DNA of 34,204 bases, taken from positions 1-34,204 of the forward strand of contig CALGRQ010000462.1 of the NCBI GenBank assembly GCA_937880795.1, read 5' to 3'. This document shows positions 6,459-13,524 of the stretch, in pieces. How positions within the stretch are numbered: position 1 is the stretch's first letter; each line of letters starts with the position of its first letter. This DNA is from an uncultured Dyadobacter sp. GTDB taxonomy: Bacteria > Bacteroidota > Bacteroidia > Cytophagales > Spirosomataceae. A program made the translations under genes and the position numbers. Below the pieces are notes generated by a model. The model was not told the origin of the DNA, did not search any database, and saw only the letters and a program-made list of their open reading frames with translations.

Positions 6459-7370
6459 ATGACTTCTCAATTCAACAGTTTACTTCAAGTGTTAGACTTC
6501 TTCAAGGAAGAAGAAACATGCAAGAGATATTTAGCTAACAAACGTTGGAGCCTTGGTGTTACTTGTCCGCATTGCGAAAGCAAAAAAGTATACACCACTA
6601 ACCGTGGGTATAAATGCGCAAATAAAGAATGTTACAAGAAATTCACGGTAATTAGCGGTACTATTTTTGAGAATACCAAGATCGGTTTAAGAACTTGGTT
6701 TGCTGCAATGTATCTATGTACTGCACATAAAAAAGGAATTAGTTCTTTACAGTTGAGTCGTGACTTAAATATCACCCAAAAAACTGCTTGGTTTGTTTTA
6801 CACCGTATCCGTGAAATGCTGTCAGAAAACGCCCCCGAGTTACTAGAAGGAACTGTTGAAGTTGACGAAACTTATGTAGGCGGTAAAAACAAAAACCGTC
6901 ATGCTAACAAGAAAACGAAAGAGGGAGAGAAAGACAAAACGGCGGTTGTAGGTGTTCTTGAAAGAGAAGGAAACGTTTCTACCTATGTTGTTGATGAAAC
7001 GACCGGAGAGGTATTGCAAGGTATTATGCGGGCAAAAGTAAGCACATCAGCTACACTGATCACTGATGCTTACAAGTCATACCATGGATTAGGAAAGGAC
7101 TACAAGCATGTTACTGTAAAGCACTCAGAAGGTAATTATGTTACGGAAGGTGTTTTTCATACCAACAATATTGAAGGATTCTGGAGCCTTTTGAAAAGAG
7201 GGATTATCGGTATCTATCACAATGTAAGCCCAAAACATCTGCACAGATATTGTGATGAATTCGGATTTCGTTATAATAGCAGAAAATTTAAAGACACCGT
7301 TAGGTTTGAATTGTCAATAGAGCGTGCGAGTGGAAGGAGATTAAAATACACAGACTTAATCAATGATTAA
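6459..7370 (+). CDS. IS1595-family (ISXO2-like) transposase
   Basis: 303 residues and apparently intact. An N-terminal zinc ribbon has Cys36, Cys39, Cys53 and Cys58 (CPHC then CANKEC), used for binding the transposon ends. The RNase H-like catalytic domain has Asp137 in EVDETYVGG, Asp204 in LITDAYKSY and the third motif HTNNIEGFWSLLKRG (around Asn238 to Lys247), as in the DD(N/E)-K set of IS1595. HRYCDEFGFRYNSR near the C-terminus is a further family signature. It cuts and rejoins the 4629-7951 element at its inverted repeats and duplicates 8 bases of target, as seen here. Its stop overlaps the start of a small ORF at 7363. Confidence 0.95.
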   Translation: MTSQFNSLLQVLDFFKEEETCKRYLANKRWSLGVTCPHCESKKVYTTNRGYKCANKECYKKFTVISGTIFENTKIGLRTWFAAMYLCTAHKKGISSLQLSRDLNITQKTAWFVLHRIREMLSENAPELLEGTVEVDETYVGGKNKNRHANKKTKEGEKDKTAVVGVLEREGNVSTYVVDETTGEVLQGIMRAKVSTSATLITDAYKSYHGLGKDYKHVTVKHSEGNYVTEGVFHTNNIEGFWSLLKRGIIGIYHNVSPKHLHRYCDEFGFRYNSRKFKDTVRFELSIERASGRRLKYTDLIND

Positions 7371-7521
7371 GATTATGGAATCGGAAAAGAAAAAGGAGAA
7401 AGAACCGAAAAAACGAGCGGAGAAATACGAAACGAAGGTTGCCGTAAAAGGAACCTTTGAAGATATGATTGTAGCGGCTTTAAAGCCTAAGAAGAAGGGG
7501 GGCAAAAAAGTTAGCCCATAA
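7363..7521 (+). CDS. Small lysine-rich protein overlapping the transposase end
   Basis: A 52-codon frame whose ATG at 7363 lies 8 bases inside the transposase gene, which suggests translational coupling; an in-frame ATG at 7375 is an alternative start. The product is very basic (KKKEKEPKKRAEKYE, then KVAVKGTFEDMIVAALKP, and a KKKGGKK end). The central KVAVKGTFEDMIVAAL part looks like a short beta-helix unit of the kind seen in small Bacteroidota proteins. Function unknown; a role in transposition or DNA binding is only suggested by charge and position. Confidence 0.55.
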   Translation: MIKIMESEKKKEKEPKKRAEKYETKVAVKGTFEDMIVAALKPKKKGGKKVSP

Positions 7522-7538
7522 GACGCGAATTCGTGCAT

Positions 7539-7670
7539 ATGAAATTAATACCATCAGTAAACAAGCTAAATCGAAAAGTAGGTAAAGTAATTGTCATTTG
7601 TATGGCGATAGTGATAACAGTAGTAACTGTAACCTCTGGCTTCTTCTGGAAGAAATTCTCTGGCTTTTAG
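7539..7670 (+). CDS. Possible small membrane protein in the transposon right arm
   Basis: A 43-codon frame with one hydrophobic segment (GKVIVICMAIVITVVTV) after a basic N-terminus. A second hydrophobic stretch (LLLEEILWLLGLTYLALGM) is encoded in a different frame from about 7645 to the TAA at 7738, without an ATG at its start. Together they could be a two-helix membrane protein split by a frameshift, or chance in AT-rich DNA. Confidence 0.3.
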   Translation: MKLIPSVNKLNRKVGKVIVICMAIVITVVTVTSGFFWKKFSGF

Positions 7671-7924
7671 GACTTACATACCTTGCTCTGGGAATGATTT
7701 ATGGAGCCATGAGATTTTTAAAATACATTTTTGAATAACAAACCATTAACCGGTACAGACCGTACTCTGGGAGTAATACGCAAGCTGTAGTACTATCAGA
7801 AGTTTAACCTGCTCTTTGAATTTTAAGTTTTAATTCTGACTATCAAACAGTCTTAGTGTATTGACTCTAAAGAATTATGACTTATGAAAGTCCCCAAGAT
7901 TCGGGGTTTGAAAAATATTTCGAA
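7671..7924. other. Right arm of the transposon, no convincing gene
   Basis: About 250 bases up to the right inverted repeat. It includes the end of the second hydrophobic frame (to 7738) and a short CCCC/GGGG hairpin near 7893-7908. Nothing else recognised. Confidence 0.5.
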
Positions 7925-7951
7925 CCTTGTCCCATCTCATATATAGTCGCC
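7925..7951 (-). repeat. Right terminal inverted repeat of the IS1595-type element
   Basis: Read on the minus strand it starts GGCGACTATATATGAGATGG and continues to GACAAGG, matching 4629-4655 at 24 of 27 positions. Confidence 0.92.
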
Positions 7952-7959
7952 ATTTACAG
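7952..7959. repeat. Right copy of 8-bp target-site duplication
   Basis: ATTTACAG, identical to 4621-4628, directly outside the right inverted repeat. Confidence 0.92.
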
Positions 7960-7997
7960 TCATCTAAAAACGTTTGCACCCGTTTGCAAATGAATAT

Positions 7998-8147
7998 ATG
8001 GGTAATGGGTGCACTTTGGCTCAGATCGCTACCGATGCAGCGTTACGCAAAGTACTTCTCTTGTAGAACTGGTTTGCAACGTTTTTTGAAAAGGAAGGAA
8101 AGCGCAGACCAAACATTGGAAGCCAATCACGTATGCGGGAAGTATGA
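7998..8147 (+). pseudogene. Possible interrupted small coding frame next to the transposon
   Basis: From the ATG at 7998 the frame reads MGNGCTLAQIATDAALRKVL, meets a TAG at 8064-8066, then continues with NWFATFFEKEGKRRPN to a TGA at 8145. Both halves have protein-like amphipathic composition, which suggests a coding remnant with a stop mutation. No family recognised. A different frame over the same bases (7927-8178) begins inside the transposon end and is less convincing. Confidence 0.25.
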
Positions 8148-8178
8148 ATTCAGTAAATTTTTGAATGTTAAGAAATGA

Positions 8179-8370
8179 TCATGAGAAGAAATACGCCCTA
8201 ATAACAGCAAAGCCAATAATGACCAAGGCCGCAACAACAACGAGTAACCTAATGATTGAACTTGTGCGAAATACAAATTCATTGGGATCCCTTTCTCCAC
8301 ATTTTGGACAAAATTTGGCATTACCTGCTATTGTTTCCTGACACGTTCTGCATTGGATCAAATACGCCAT
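8179..8370 (-). CDS. Small zinc-ribbon membrane protein
   Basis: 63 residues. The N-terminal half is a zinc ribbon with two Cys pairs (CRTC and CPKCG, at about residues 7-10 and 21-24). The C-terminal half is one transmembrane helix (SIIRLLVVVAALVIIGFAVI) ending just before the stop. This is a common architecture for small bacterial proteins of unknown role, anchored in the inner membrane with the ribbon in the cytoplasm. It begins with ATG at 8370. No operon partner. Confidence 0.7.
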   Translation of the reverse strand: MAYLIQCRTCQETIAGNAKFCPKCGERDPNEFVFRTSSIIRLLVVVAALVIIGFAVIRAYFFS

Positions 8371-8664
8371 GTGACTAAGGGGTTTGTTTGGGAGGAAGTC
8401 TAAATATAGTTAATAATTGATTGATCAAAAATTACTTATACTATTAATTTTTGGAATGTATAAAACTGCTATTAGACCTCATGGAACCAAATTTATGCTT
8501 ACCGATATTCATATTTTGTAAGCTAGTGTTTGCTCTTAGAATCTAATTTATACCCGTTTGCAAATGGTAATTTTCAATTACTATTCCTGATTTTGGATAT
8601 TTATATTGCATAAACGATTGATTGACACACACTTCATATTTTCTTCGATTTAGCAATAGTTATC
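8371..8664. other. AT-rich intergenic stretch with TTTGCAAA motif
   Basis: About 290 bases without a convincing gene. CCGTTTGCAAATGG at 8554-8567 is the third copy of a motif also at 4796-4808 and 7981-7993. Nothing else recognised. Confidence 0.5.
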
Positions 8665-9021
8665 ATGGCCGATTGTTTGGAATGCGGTAAACCGCTCATG
8701 GGAAGAGTTGACAAAAAGTTTTGTTCCGATATGTGTCGAAACAGCTATAACAACCGCCTCAATTCTGATTCATACAATTTGATCCGGAATATGAACAACC
8801 AGCTGCGTAAAAACAGAAGGGTGTTGGAAGAACTGTGTCCGGAAGAGAAGGCAAAAACCACCCGAAGTGCTTTAACGGCAAAGGGATTTGACTTCAATTT
8901 AATAACAAGCATACGACCAACCCAAAAGGGAAATGTGTATTATTTTGTATACGATTATGGGTACCTGGAACTGGAAAATGACTATTACCTTATTGTGAAG
9001 GACAAGCGCCTGGAAAAATAA
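8665..9021 (+). CDS. Zinc-ribbon protein of unknown function (DUF2116-like N-terminus)
   Basis: 118 residues. The N-terminus has a four-cysteine zinc knuckle (CLECGKPL, then FCSDMCRNSYNNR) typical of DUF2116-like proteins, in which FCS..CRN follows a CxxCG pair. A basic helical region follows (about residues 30-65, RNMNNQLRKNRRVLEEL) and then a small beta-rich domain with many Tyr residues (GNVYYFVYDYGYLELENDYYLIV). Similar short proteins occur across Bacteroidota with no known function. It is transcribed alone. Confidence 0.8.
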   Translation: MADCLECGKPLMGRVDKKFCSDMCRNSYNNRLNSDSYNLIRNMNNQLRKNRRVLEELCPEEKAKTTRSALTAKGFDFNLITSIRPTQKGNVYYFVYDYGYLELENDYYLIVKDKRLEK

Positions 9022-9133
9022 GTCTTAGGGCATGCATTGGATGAAATATTTTATTAATCATCTGATAATAAGAATAGTATACGTAAACGATATATCGTGG
9101 GTTACTAACCGTTCCTTATTAATAAATTTAGCC

Positions 9134-9141
9134 TATTTTTG
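9134..9141 (+). promoter_or_regulatory. Promoter -7 box of aldo/keto reductase gene
   Basis: TATTTTTG fits TAnnTTTG exactly and puts the start of transcription near 9148, downstream of the TTG at 9139 and upstream of the ATG at 9166. This supports the later start codon. Confidence 0.6.
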
Positions 9142-9165
9142 CACTCTGATTCAAACAATTACCGA

Positions 9166-10041
9166 ATGAAAAAAGTTAGTTTAAGTGATTCCGGACCAAA
9201 AGTATCCGAGGCTATCTATGGCTTTTGGAGATGGACCGATGAAGGCTCTATTACAACGGCCAATATTGAAAAGACGATCAATCTGTGTCTAGATCTTGGA
9301 ATCAATACCTTCGACCATGCAGATGTCTACGGAGATTTTACAATCGAAGAACACTTTGGAAAAATAATCAGGAATAAGTCGTTTAAGCGGGAAGATATAG
9401 TCCTTTTTAGCAAATGCGGAATACGTTTTTCGAAAAATGGACATTTGAAATACTACGATACTTCCCGTGATCACATCATCCATAGCATTAACGGTTCTTT
9501 AAAACGGTTGCAGACGGACTATCTGGATATATTCCTGTTGAATCATAGTGATTTTCTGACAGATCCCGAGGAAACGGCAGGAGCGCTGGCAGAGGTGGTA
9601 AAGTCGGGCAAAGCCAAACATATTGGTGTGACTAATTTTTCTGTTTTTCAGCATCAATTGTTGGAATCCTACCTTCGTATACCCATTGTAACGAATCATA
9701 TTGAACTAAACCTGATGAATACTTCGGCTATTGAAGATGGTCGGATTGACTACATCAAACAGCGGTTTAGCAAACCATTGGCTTGGGCACCCTTGGCCGG
9801 TGGTAAAATTTTGAATGGAACCGATGAATTTGCAGTGACTCTGCGTGCCAAATTGCAGGAAATAGGGACCAAATACAATGCCAATATTGAGCAAACTGCC
9901 GTAGCTTGGCTCATGAAACTAGGTACTTTACCCATTATTGGTTCACAGTCTGAAACCAGAATCCGCAATGCGGCCAGTGCTTCGGAGATCAAGTTGAGCC
10001 ATGAAGATTGGTATGAGATATATAGCGTTTCTCAAAGGTAA
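9166..10041 (+). CDS. Aldo/keto reductase (YdhF-like)
   Basis: 291 residues forming a TIM-barrel NADPH-dependent oxidoreductase that reduces carbonyl compounds in the cytoplasm. The catalytic set is visible: Asp and Tyr in FDHADVYGD, Lys in LFSKCGIRF and His in LLNHSD. IGVTNFSVFQ and PLAWAPLAGGKIL mark the barrel strands, and PIIGSQSETRI is the NADP phosphate-binding stretch. The pattern is closest to the E. coli YdhF group. The TTG at 9139 would sit inside the -7 box, so the ATG at 9166 is used. A hairpin terminator follows, so the gene is monocistronic. Substrate unknown. Confidence 0.92.
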   Translation: MKKVSLSDSGPKVSEAIYGFWRWTDEGSITTANIEKTINLCLDLGINTFDHADVYGDFTIEEHFGKIIRNKSFKREDIVLFSKCGIRFSKNGHLKYYDTSRDHIIHSINGSLKRLQTDYLDIFLLNHSDFLTDPEETAGALAEVVKSGKAKHIGVTNFSVFQHQLLESYLRIPIVTNHIELNLMNTSAIEDGRIDYIKQRFSKPLAWAPLAGGKILNGTDEFAVTLRAKLQEIGTKYNANIEQTAVAWLMKLGTLPIIGSQSETRIRNAASASEIKLSHEDWYEIYSVSQR

Positions 10042-10073
10042 TTTTTGAGCGTGCAGGACGGTCACGTCTGGCT

Positions 10074-10110
10074 AAAGATCGGGATTATGCATCAGCATGT
10101 CCCGATCTTT
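10074..10110 (+). terminator. Intrinsic terminator of aldo/keto reductase gene
   Basis: AAAGATCGGGA at 10074-10084 pairs over 11 bp with TCCCGATCTTT at 10100-10110, followed by TT and a T-rich stretch. Confidence 0.88.
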
Positions 10111-10227
10111 TTGTTTTATGGCAATCTGCAATGGAGGGACGACAGCGTTGAGAAGCGTGTATTATGGACTGAATACTTTGCTAAAAATTATTTTGGAGCT
10201 ACAAATTCATCCAATAACGGAGCAATT

Positions 10228-10494
10228 TTAAATTTCGTTGGTGAAAGCAAAATGCCCTTTACCTCTCGATTTAATAATTAACTTTTGATTGCTGAGTTCC
10301 TGATACGCCGCTTCAACGGTGGCTCGGCAGATCAACTGGCTTCTACTTATTTCATTGATGGATGGTAGCTTATCTCCTTGTTTTATCGTATCGTTTTTAA
10401 TCAGTTTTGCAATACCTTCTGAGAGTTGCTTGTACATAGGTTTGTGCCCCAATTTATTAATTGATAAATGTTGTAAAAACTGTTTTTTATCCAT
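10228..10494 (-). CDS. Short GntR-family winged-helix protein, probably truncated
   Basis: 88 residues that are nearly all GntR-type DNA-binding domain: PMYKQLSEGIAKLI, QGDKLPSINEIS, ATVEAAYQELSNQKLI and SRGKGHFAF. It stops straight after the wing. The start (MDKKQFLQHLSINKLGHKPMY) is typical of Bacteroidota GntR regulators that continue for some 240 residues into a sugar-binding domain; that domain is absent. The turn SRSQLICRATV differs from the usual SR..LSRDTV, so the recognition helix may be degraded. It may be a remnant or a stand-alone short repressor. No partner gene is adjacent. Confidence 0.65.
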   Translation of the reverse strand: MDKKQFLQHLSINKLGHKPMYKQLSEGIAKLIKNDTIKQGDKLPSINEISRSQLICRATVEAAYQELSNQKLIIKSRGKGHFAFTNEI

Positions 10495-10764
10495 GGTTAA
10501 TGTTATTGCTCTGTAAGTGTTAAAAAAAGATCTGGTTGTTGTATGGGTAGTAATTTCAGATCGATATGTGCTAACAAATAAATAACCAAGTAAGGAGTTA
10601 AAAACAGGAATTAGACCAATGGAGAGGGTAACTTCCTATATTACCGATATAAAGGCCCAAGCACCGTTGGTCGAGAAAATTGGTTGTTTGTCGTTAAAAT
10701 TTTCATTTTGTGCCTATAGAGCGGTTGTTGGAGATTGTCGCTTTTACGAATATGTTGAAAATGT

Positions 10765-10772
10765 TAATTTTG
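10765..10772 (+). promoter_or_regulatory. -7 box directly before the sensor kinase ATG
   Basis: TAATTTTG matches TAnnTTTG and ends 4 bases before the ATG at 10777. A start about 6 bases after the box would give a leaderless or almost leaderless mRNA. No clear -33 box was seen. Confidence 0.4.
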
Positions 10773-10776
10773 GTAC

Positions 10777-11847
10777 ATGCCCAATTATTCTACCCAAGCT
10801 TTAGCAAATGCCATCAATGTGAAATCCCTCCGCAATGGTTGGATTCAAATGCTTTTTTGGGGGTGTTATTTTTTATTTGAATGGCTCAACACGGGCATTT
10901 TTCTGGGTTGTTTTGATCAAAGCTTTTTCAGTATAGCTTTAAACCTGCCTATTTTGATGTTTGCCGGTTACTGGCATCTCATGGTAACTGTGAGGAGATA
11001 CCTGTTAGAAGGTAAAATGGCTGGTTTTTGGATTAGTTTGTTAGGGGGGATTCTTGTTTTTGGATTGATCCGGAGGTTTGTAAATTATACATTTTATTTC
11101 CCCATTTATTACCAGCAGGGCCTATCCAAACCTTTGATTTATTTGCCTAAAATACTCTACGAAACGATGCAAATTCACCTGGTGGTCGCGTTGTTTGTAG
11201 TGATGGAGCTTGTGCGTTTTGCGATATATCAAAATCAATTGAGCGAATCGTACCGCAGAGAGAAACTTGCCACGGAATACAATCTTTTACAGTCGCAGGT
11301 ACAACCCCATTTTTTATTTAATACCCTTAACAACCTTGTCTCCGTATCCATAAACATGCCTGCGCGAATGCCTCATCTTTTGCAGAGGCTGGCTGGTTTA
11401 CTGAATTATCAGCTGCACGAAAGTCATCTTTCGAATGTGCCGATTGGTAAGGAAATAGAATATCTAAACGACTATATCGCCCTCGAGAAGATTCGATATG
11501 GAAACAGGTTAGATGTCCGGACAAACTTTAACGAATGGGAGGGCTGTACGGAGATAGCAATACCACCCATGCTTTTGCTTCCTTTTGTTGAAAATGCGTT
11601 TAAACACGGGGCGTCTCAAACAGAAACAGATTGTTGGATTCAAATTAACCTTTCCAAAAAAGGACAGCGTCTTACATTTTCTGTCGAAAACTCTATACCC
11701 GATATGGATTTGGAAATTGTTTCCATGGGGCTGGGATTAAGTAATTTAAAAAAGCGACTGGACATACTTTTTCCGAACAATTACGAATTAATAACCATGC
11801 CGGAAGTGAATCAGTATCTTGCCGTTTTAAAATTTAATATTAACTAA
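10777..11847 (+). CDS. LytS/YehU-type sensor histidine kinase
   Basis: 356 residues. Four membrane helices occupy about residues 23-42, 51-71, 81-98 and 132-150. The His_kinase domain follows: phosphoacceptor His178 in QVQPHFLFNTLNNL, N-box Asn273 in PFVENAFKHG and a glycine box in MGLGLSNLKKRL, which bind ATP. Kinases of this class pair with LytTR response regulators, and one follows here with its ATG overlapping this gene's TAA (TAATG at 11845-11849). The sensed signal is unknown, with no large extracellular domain. Because the partner is frameshifted, this kinase may have lost its target. Confidence 0.92.
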   Translation: MPNYSTQALANAINVKSLRNGWIQMLFWGCYFLFEWLNTGIFLGCFDQSFFSIALNLPILMFAGYWHLMVTVRRYLLEGKMAGFWISLLGGILVFGLIRRFVNYTFYFPIYYQQGLSKPLIYLPKILYETMQIHLVVALFVVMELVRFAIYQNQLSESYRREKLATEYNLLQSQVQPHFLFNTLNNLVSVSINMPARMPHLLQRLAGLLNYQLHESHLSNVPIGKEIEYLNDYIALEKIRYGNRLDVRTNFNEWEGCTEIAIPPMLLLPFVENAFKHGASQTETDCWIQINLSKKGQRLTFSVENSIPDMDLEIVSMGLGLSNLKKRLDILFPNNYELITMPEVNQYLAVLKFNIN

Positions 11848-12562
11848 TGGGGATTAGGTGCTATGTGATTGATGATGAGCCACTCGCGACGGATTTGTTA
11901 AAGGAGTATATAAGCCGTATACCGGATTTGGAACTTGTTGGATTATCCAATAGCCCAACGCAGGCATTGACAATATTGCAACAAAACCATGTTGATGTGC
12001 TGTTTAGTGATATTAAAATGCCAAAACTCTCAGGATTCGACCTGCTTAGGCCTTTGAGCTATCGGCCAAAAGTTATTTTTACCACGGCTTTTCGGGAATA
12101 CCCTTGGATAGTTATGAGTTTGATGTGGTAGATTATTTAGTCAAACCGATTTCCTTTGAACGTTTTTTGCAAAGTGTAGGGAAGATATACCGGTTTTCGT
12201 CCTTACCAGTTATGTCTTCCGAGGTTACAGAGCCAGCCCACTCTTTGAAGGATTATCAATATTTCAAAGTAGACAAGGAAATGGTTAAACTTGATCTTGA
12301 CGATATTTTTTGGATTGAAAGTCTAAAGGATTATGTTAAAATACATACGGCTAACGGTACTTTGGTTTCCTATTTGAGAATAAGCTACTTAGAAGAAAAA
12401 TTGCCGGCAATACGTTTTCTTAGAATTCATAAATCCTATATTGTTTCCTTGAAGCATATACAAGCCATAGGGGCCAACTATATACGGGTTAATCATCAGG
12501 AACTTCCCGTAGGACGCTTTTATAAGGCTAAGCTGGATGAATTGTTTCCCAAGTCGATTTGA
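11847..12562 (+). pseudogene. LytTR response regulator split by a frameshift
   Basis: The first frame (11847-12131) gives a receiver domain with Asp9/Asp10, phosphoacceptor Asp55 in LFSDIKMPKLSG and the switch Thr in IFTTAF, then goes wrong at FREYPWIV. The second frame (from 12104) resumes with LDSYEFDVVDYLVKPISF, carrying the receiver Lys, and runs through a complete LytTR DNA-binding domain (YFKVDKEMVKLDLDDIFWIE to KAKLDELF). Restoring one base near 12101 (gaatac, one base missing, ccttggat) would give a normal 238-residue protein. The rest is intact, so the lesion is recent or a sequencing error. It is translationally coupled to the upstream kinase. Confidence 0.88.
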
Positions 12563-12594
12563 AAGCAGGAGCATTTATTGCCTCTTTTGACGAC

Positions 12595-13482
12595 TCACTT
12601 AGAAATCACAATCCGCCATTCATTTCCGCTATATACTTTATATTTTTCGGAAAAGCTGGCCATGTTGATCCCCAGAGAAAAATGCAATAGGCTGTTAAAA
12701 TACCCCACGTTTACCCCTTCTTTAACATCTCCAAATGTATTTACATAGGTTACCGTGCCCTCATATACCTTTTTGGAATTGTTGGTGATGATAACCCTTA
12801 TAGGATCCCCCAATTTAGCGCCCAAGTGATTAAAGGTTGGCTGGTCAATATTGGTCCAAACGTTGCCGTACTGAATATCCAATATCGGAATGGTACCCGT
12901 TACTTTTCCGTCGGTATATAACGGTTTTTGGTAGTGGAGCGAAATGACTTTATTGGTTAATTTGGGGCCCACCTGATCCATCGTGATCAGTTTGGAAGCC
13001 AACCGGGCTGCGGTATAGGCATATACATCCCGACCATGAAAAGTATAGGATGCTCCTGAGTTTTTTCTACGGTTGGTCACTTCGTCAATTTCGCGAACTT
13101 CCTGAATACCCAACTGTTCTGCAACGAGCGTAAGTGTGCCGTTATCGGGTGTTACAAAATAATGACCAGATTGCGTCAGTAACACCACGGAGGTACGATT
13201 TGTCCCTACGCCTGGATCCACAACTGAAACGAAAACGGTGCCTTTTGGCCAGTACGGTGCAGTTTGCACCAACCGGTATGCCCCTTCCCAAATGTTATAG
13301 GCAGGAATTTCGTGGGTTAAATCATACAATTTAAGATCGGGAGAAACATTTAGGGCCACACCCTTCATAGCAGCTACCGCCCCGTCTTTCAATCCAAAAT
13401 CGGACTGGAAAACCAGCATGTTATTTTGAGCAATTGCCTGGCTACAAATTAGAAAAAACCAGAGCCTAATCAGATTTTTCAT
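12595..13482 (-). CDS. Exported SAM hydrolase / SAM-dependent adenosyltransferase family protein (DUF62)
   Basis: 295 residues. An N-terminal signal peptide (MKNLIRLWFFLICSQAIAQ) is followed by the whole DUF62 fold: FQSDFGLKDG with Asp28, VVDPGVG, FVTPDNGTLT, FHGRDVYAYTAARLA, and the C-terminal beta domain ending at WRIVISK. Characterised relatives hydrolyse S-adenosylmethionine to adenosine and methionine, or in fluorinase and chlorinase use halide. Those are cytoplasmic; the signal peptide here implies periplasmic location, where SAM is not expected, so substrate is open. The downstream lipoprotein gene on the same strand (13525-14124) is upstream in transcription and only 42 bases away, so the two are probably co-transcribed. 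Confidence 0.9.
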   Translation of the reverse strand: MKNLIRLWFFLICSQAIAQNNMLVFQSDFGLKDGAVAAMKGVALNVSPDLKLYDLTHEIPAYNIWEGAYRLVQTAPYWPKGTVFVSVVDPGVGTNRTSVVLLTQSGHYFVTPDNGTLTLVAEQLGIQEVREIDEVTNRRKNSGASYTFHGRDVYAYTAARLASKLITMDQVGPKLTNKVISLHYQKPLYTDGKVTGTIPILDIQYGNVWTNIDQPTFNHLGAKLGDPIRVIITNNSKKVYEGTVTYVNTFGDVKEGVNVGYFNSLLHFSLGINMASFSEKYKVYSGNEWRIVISK

Positions 13483-13524
13483 ACGGATGGATTCCTATAT
13501 CGCATGGGTTGCTCAAAAACGGGC

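Larger units (their letters stand above)
4629..7951. mobile_element. IS1595-family transposon with passenger genes, 3.3 kb
   Basis: The element is delimited by imperfect 27-bp terminal inverted repeats beginning GGCGACTATATA (24 of 27 positions match) and flanked by a perfect 8-bp direct repeat, ATTTACAG. It contains the transposase at 6459-7370, which fits the IS1595 family, known for GG-starting ends and 8-bp duplications. Plain members are around 1 kb, so about 2 kb here is extra: a 230-residue passenger protein with its own promoter, terminator and antisense RNA (4993-5904), a small basic ORF (6023-6118), and one or two short ORFs after the transposase. The conserved ends, intact transposase and exact duplication suggest recent insertion and possible mobility. 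It sits in the region upstream of ssb. Confidence 0.9.

Noticed and set aside
7927..8178. 83-codon frame beginning inside the right inverted repeat
   Set aside because: Start is in the transposon end and the sequence has no recognisable domain; the frame at 7998 looks more protein-like, although interrupted.
10045..10281. 78-codon plus-strand frame after the aldo/keto reductase
   Set aside because: It reads through the clear terminator at 10074-10110 and lies opposite the GntR gene.
10619..10804. 61-codon plus-strand frame before the sensor kinase
   Set aside because: No domain, overlaps the kinase start and its -7 box; treated as intergenic.
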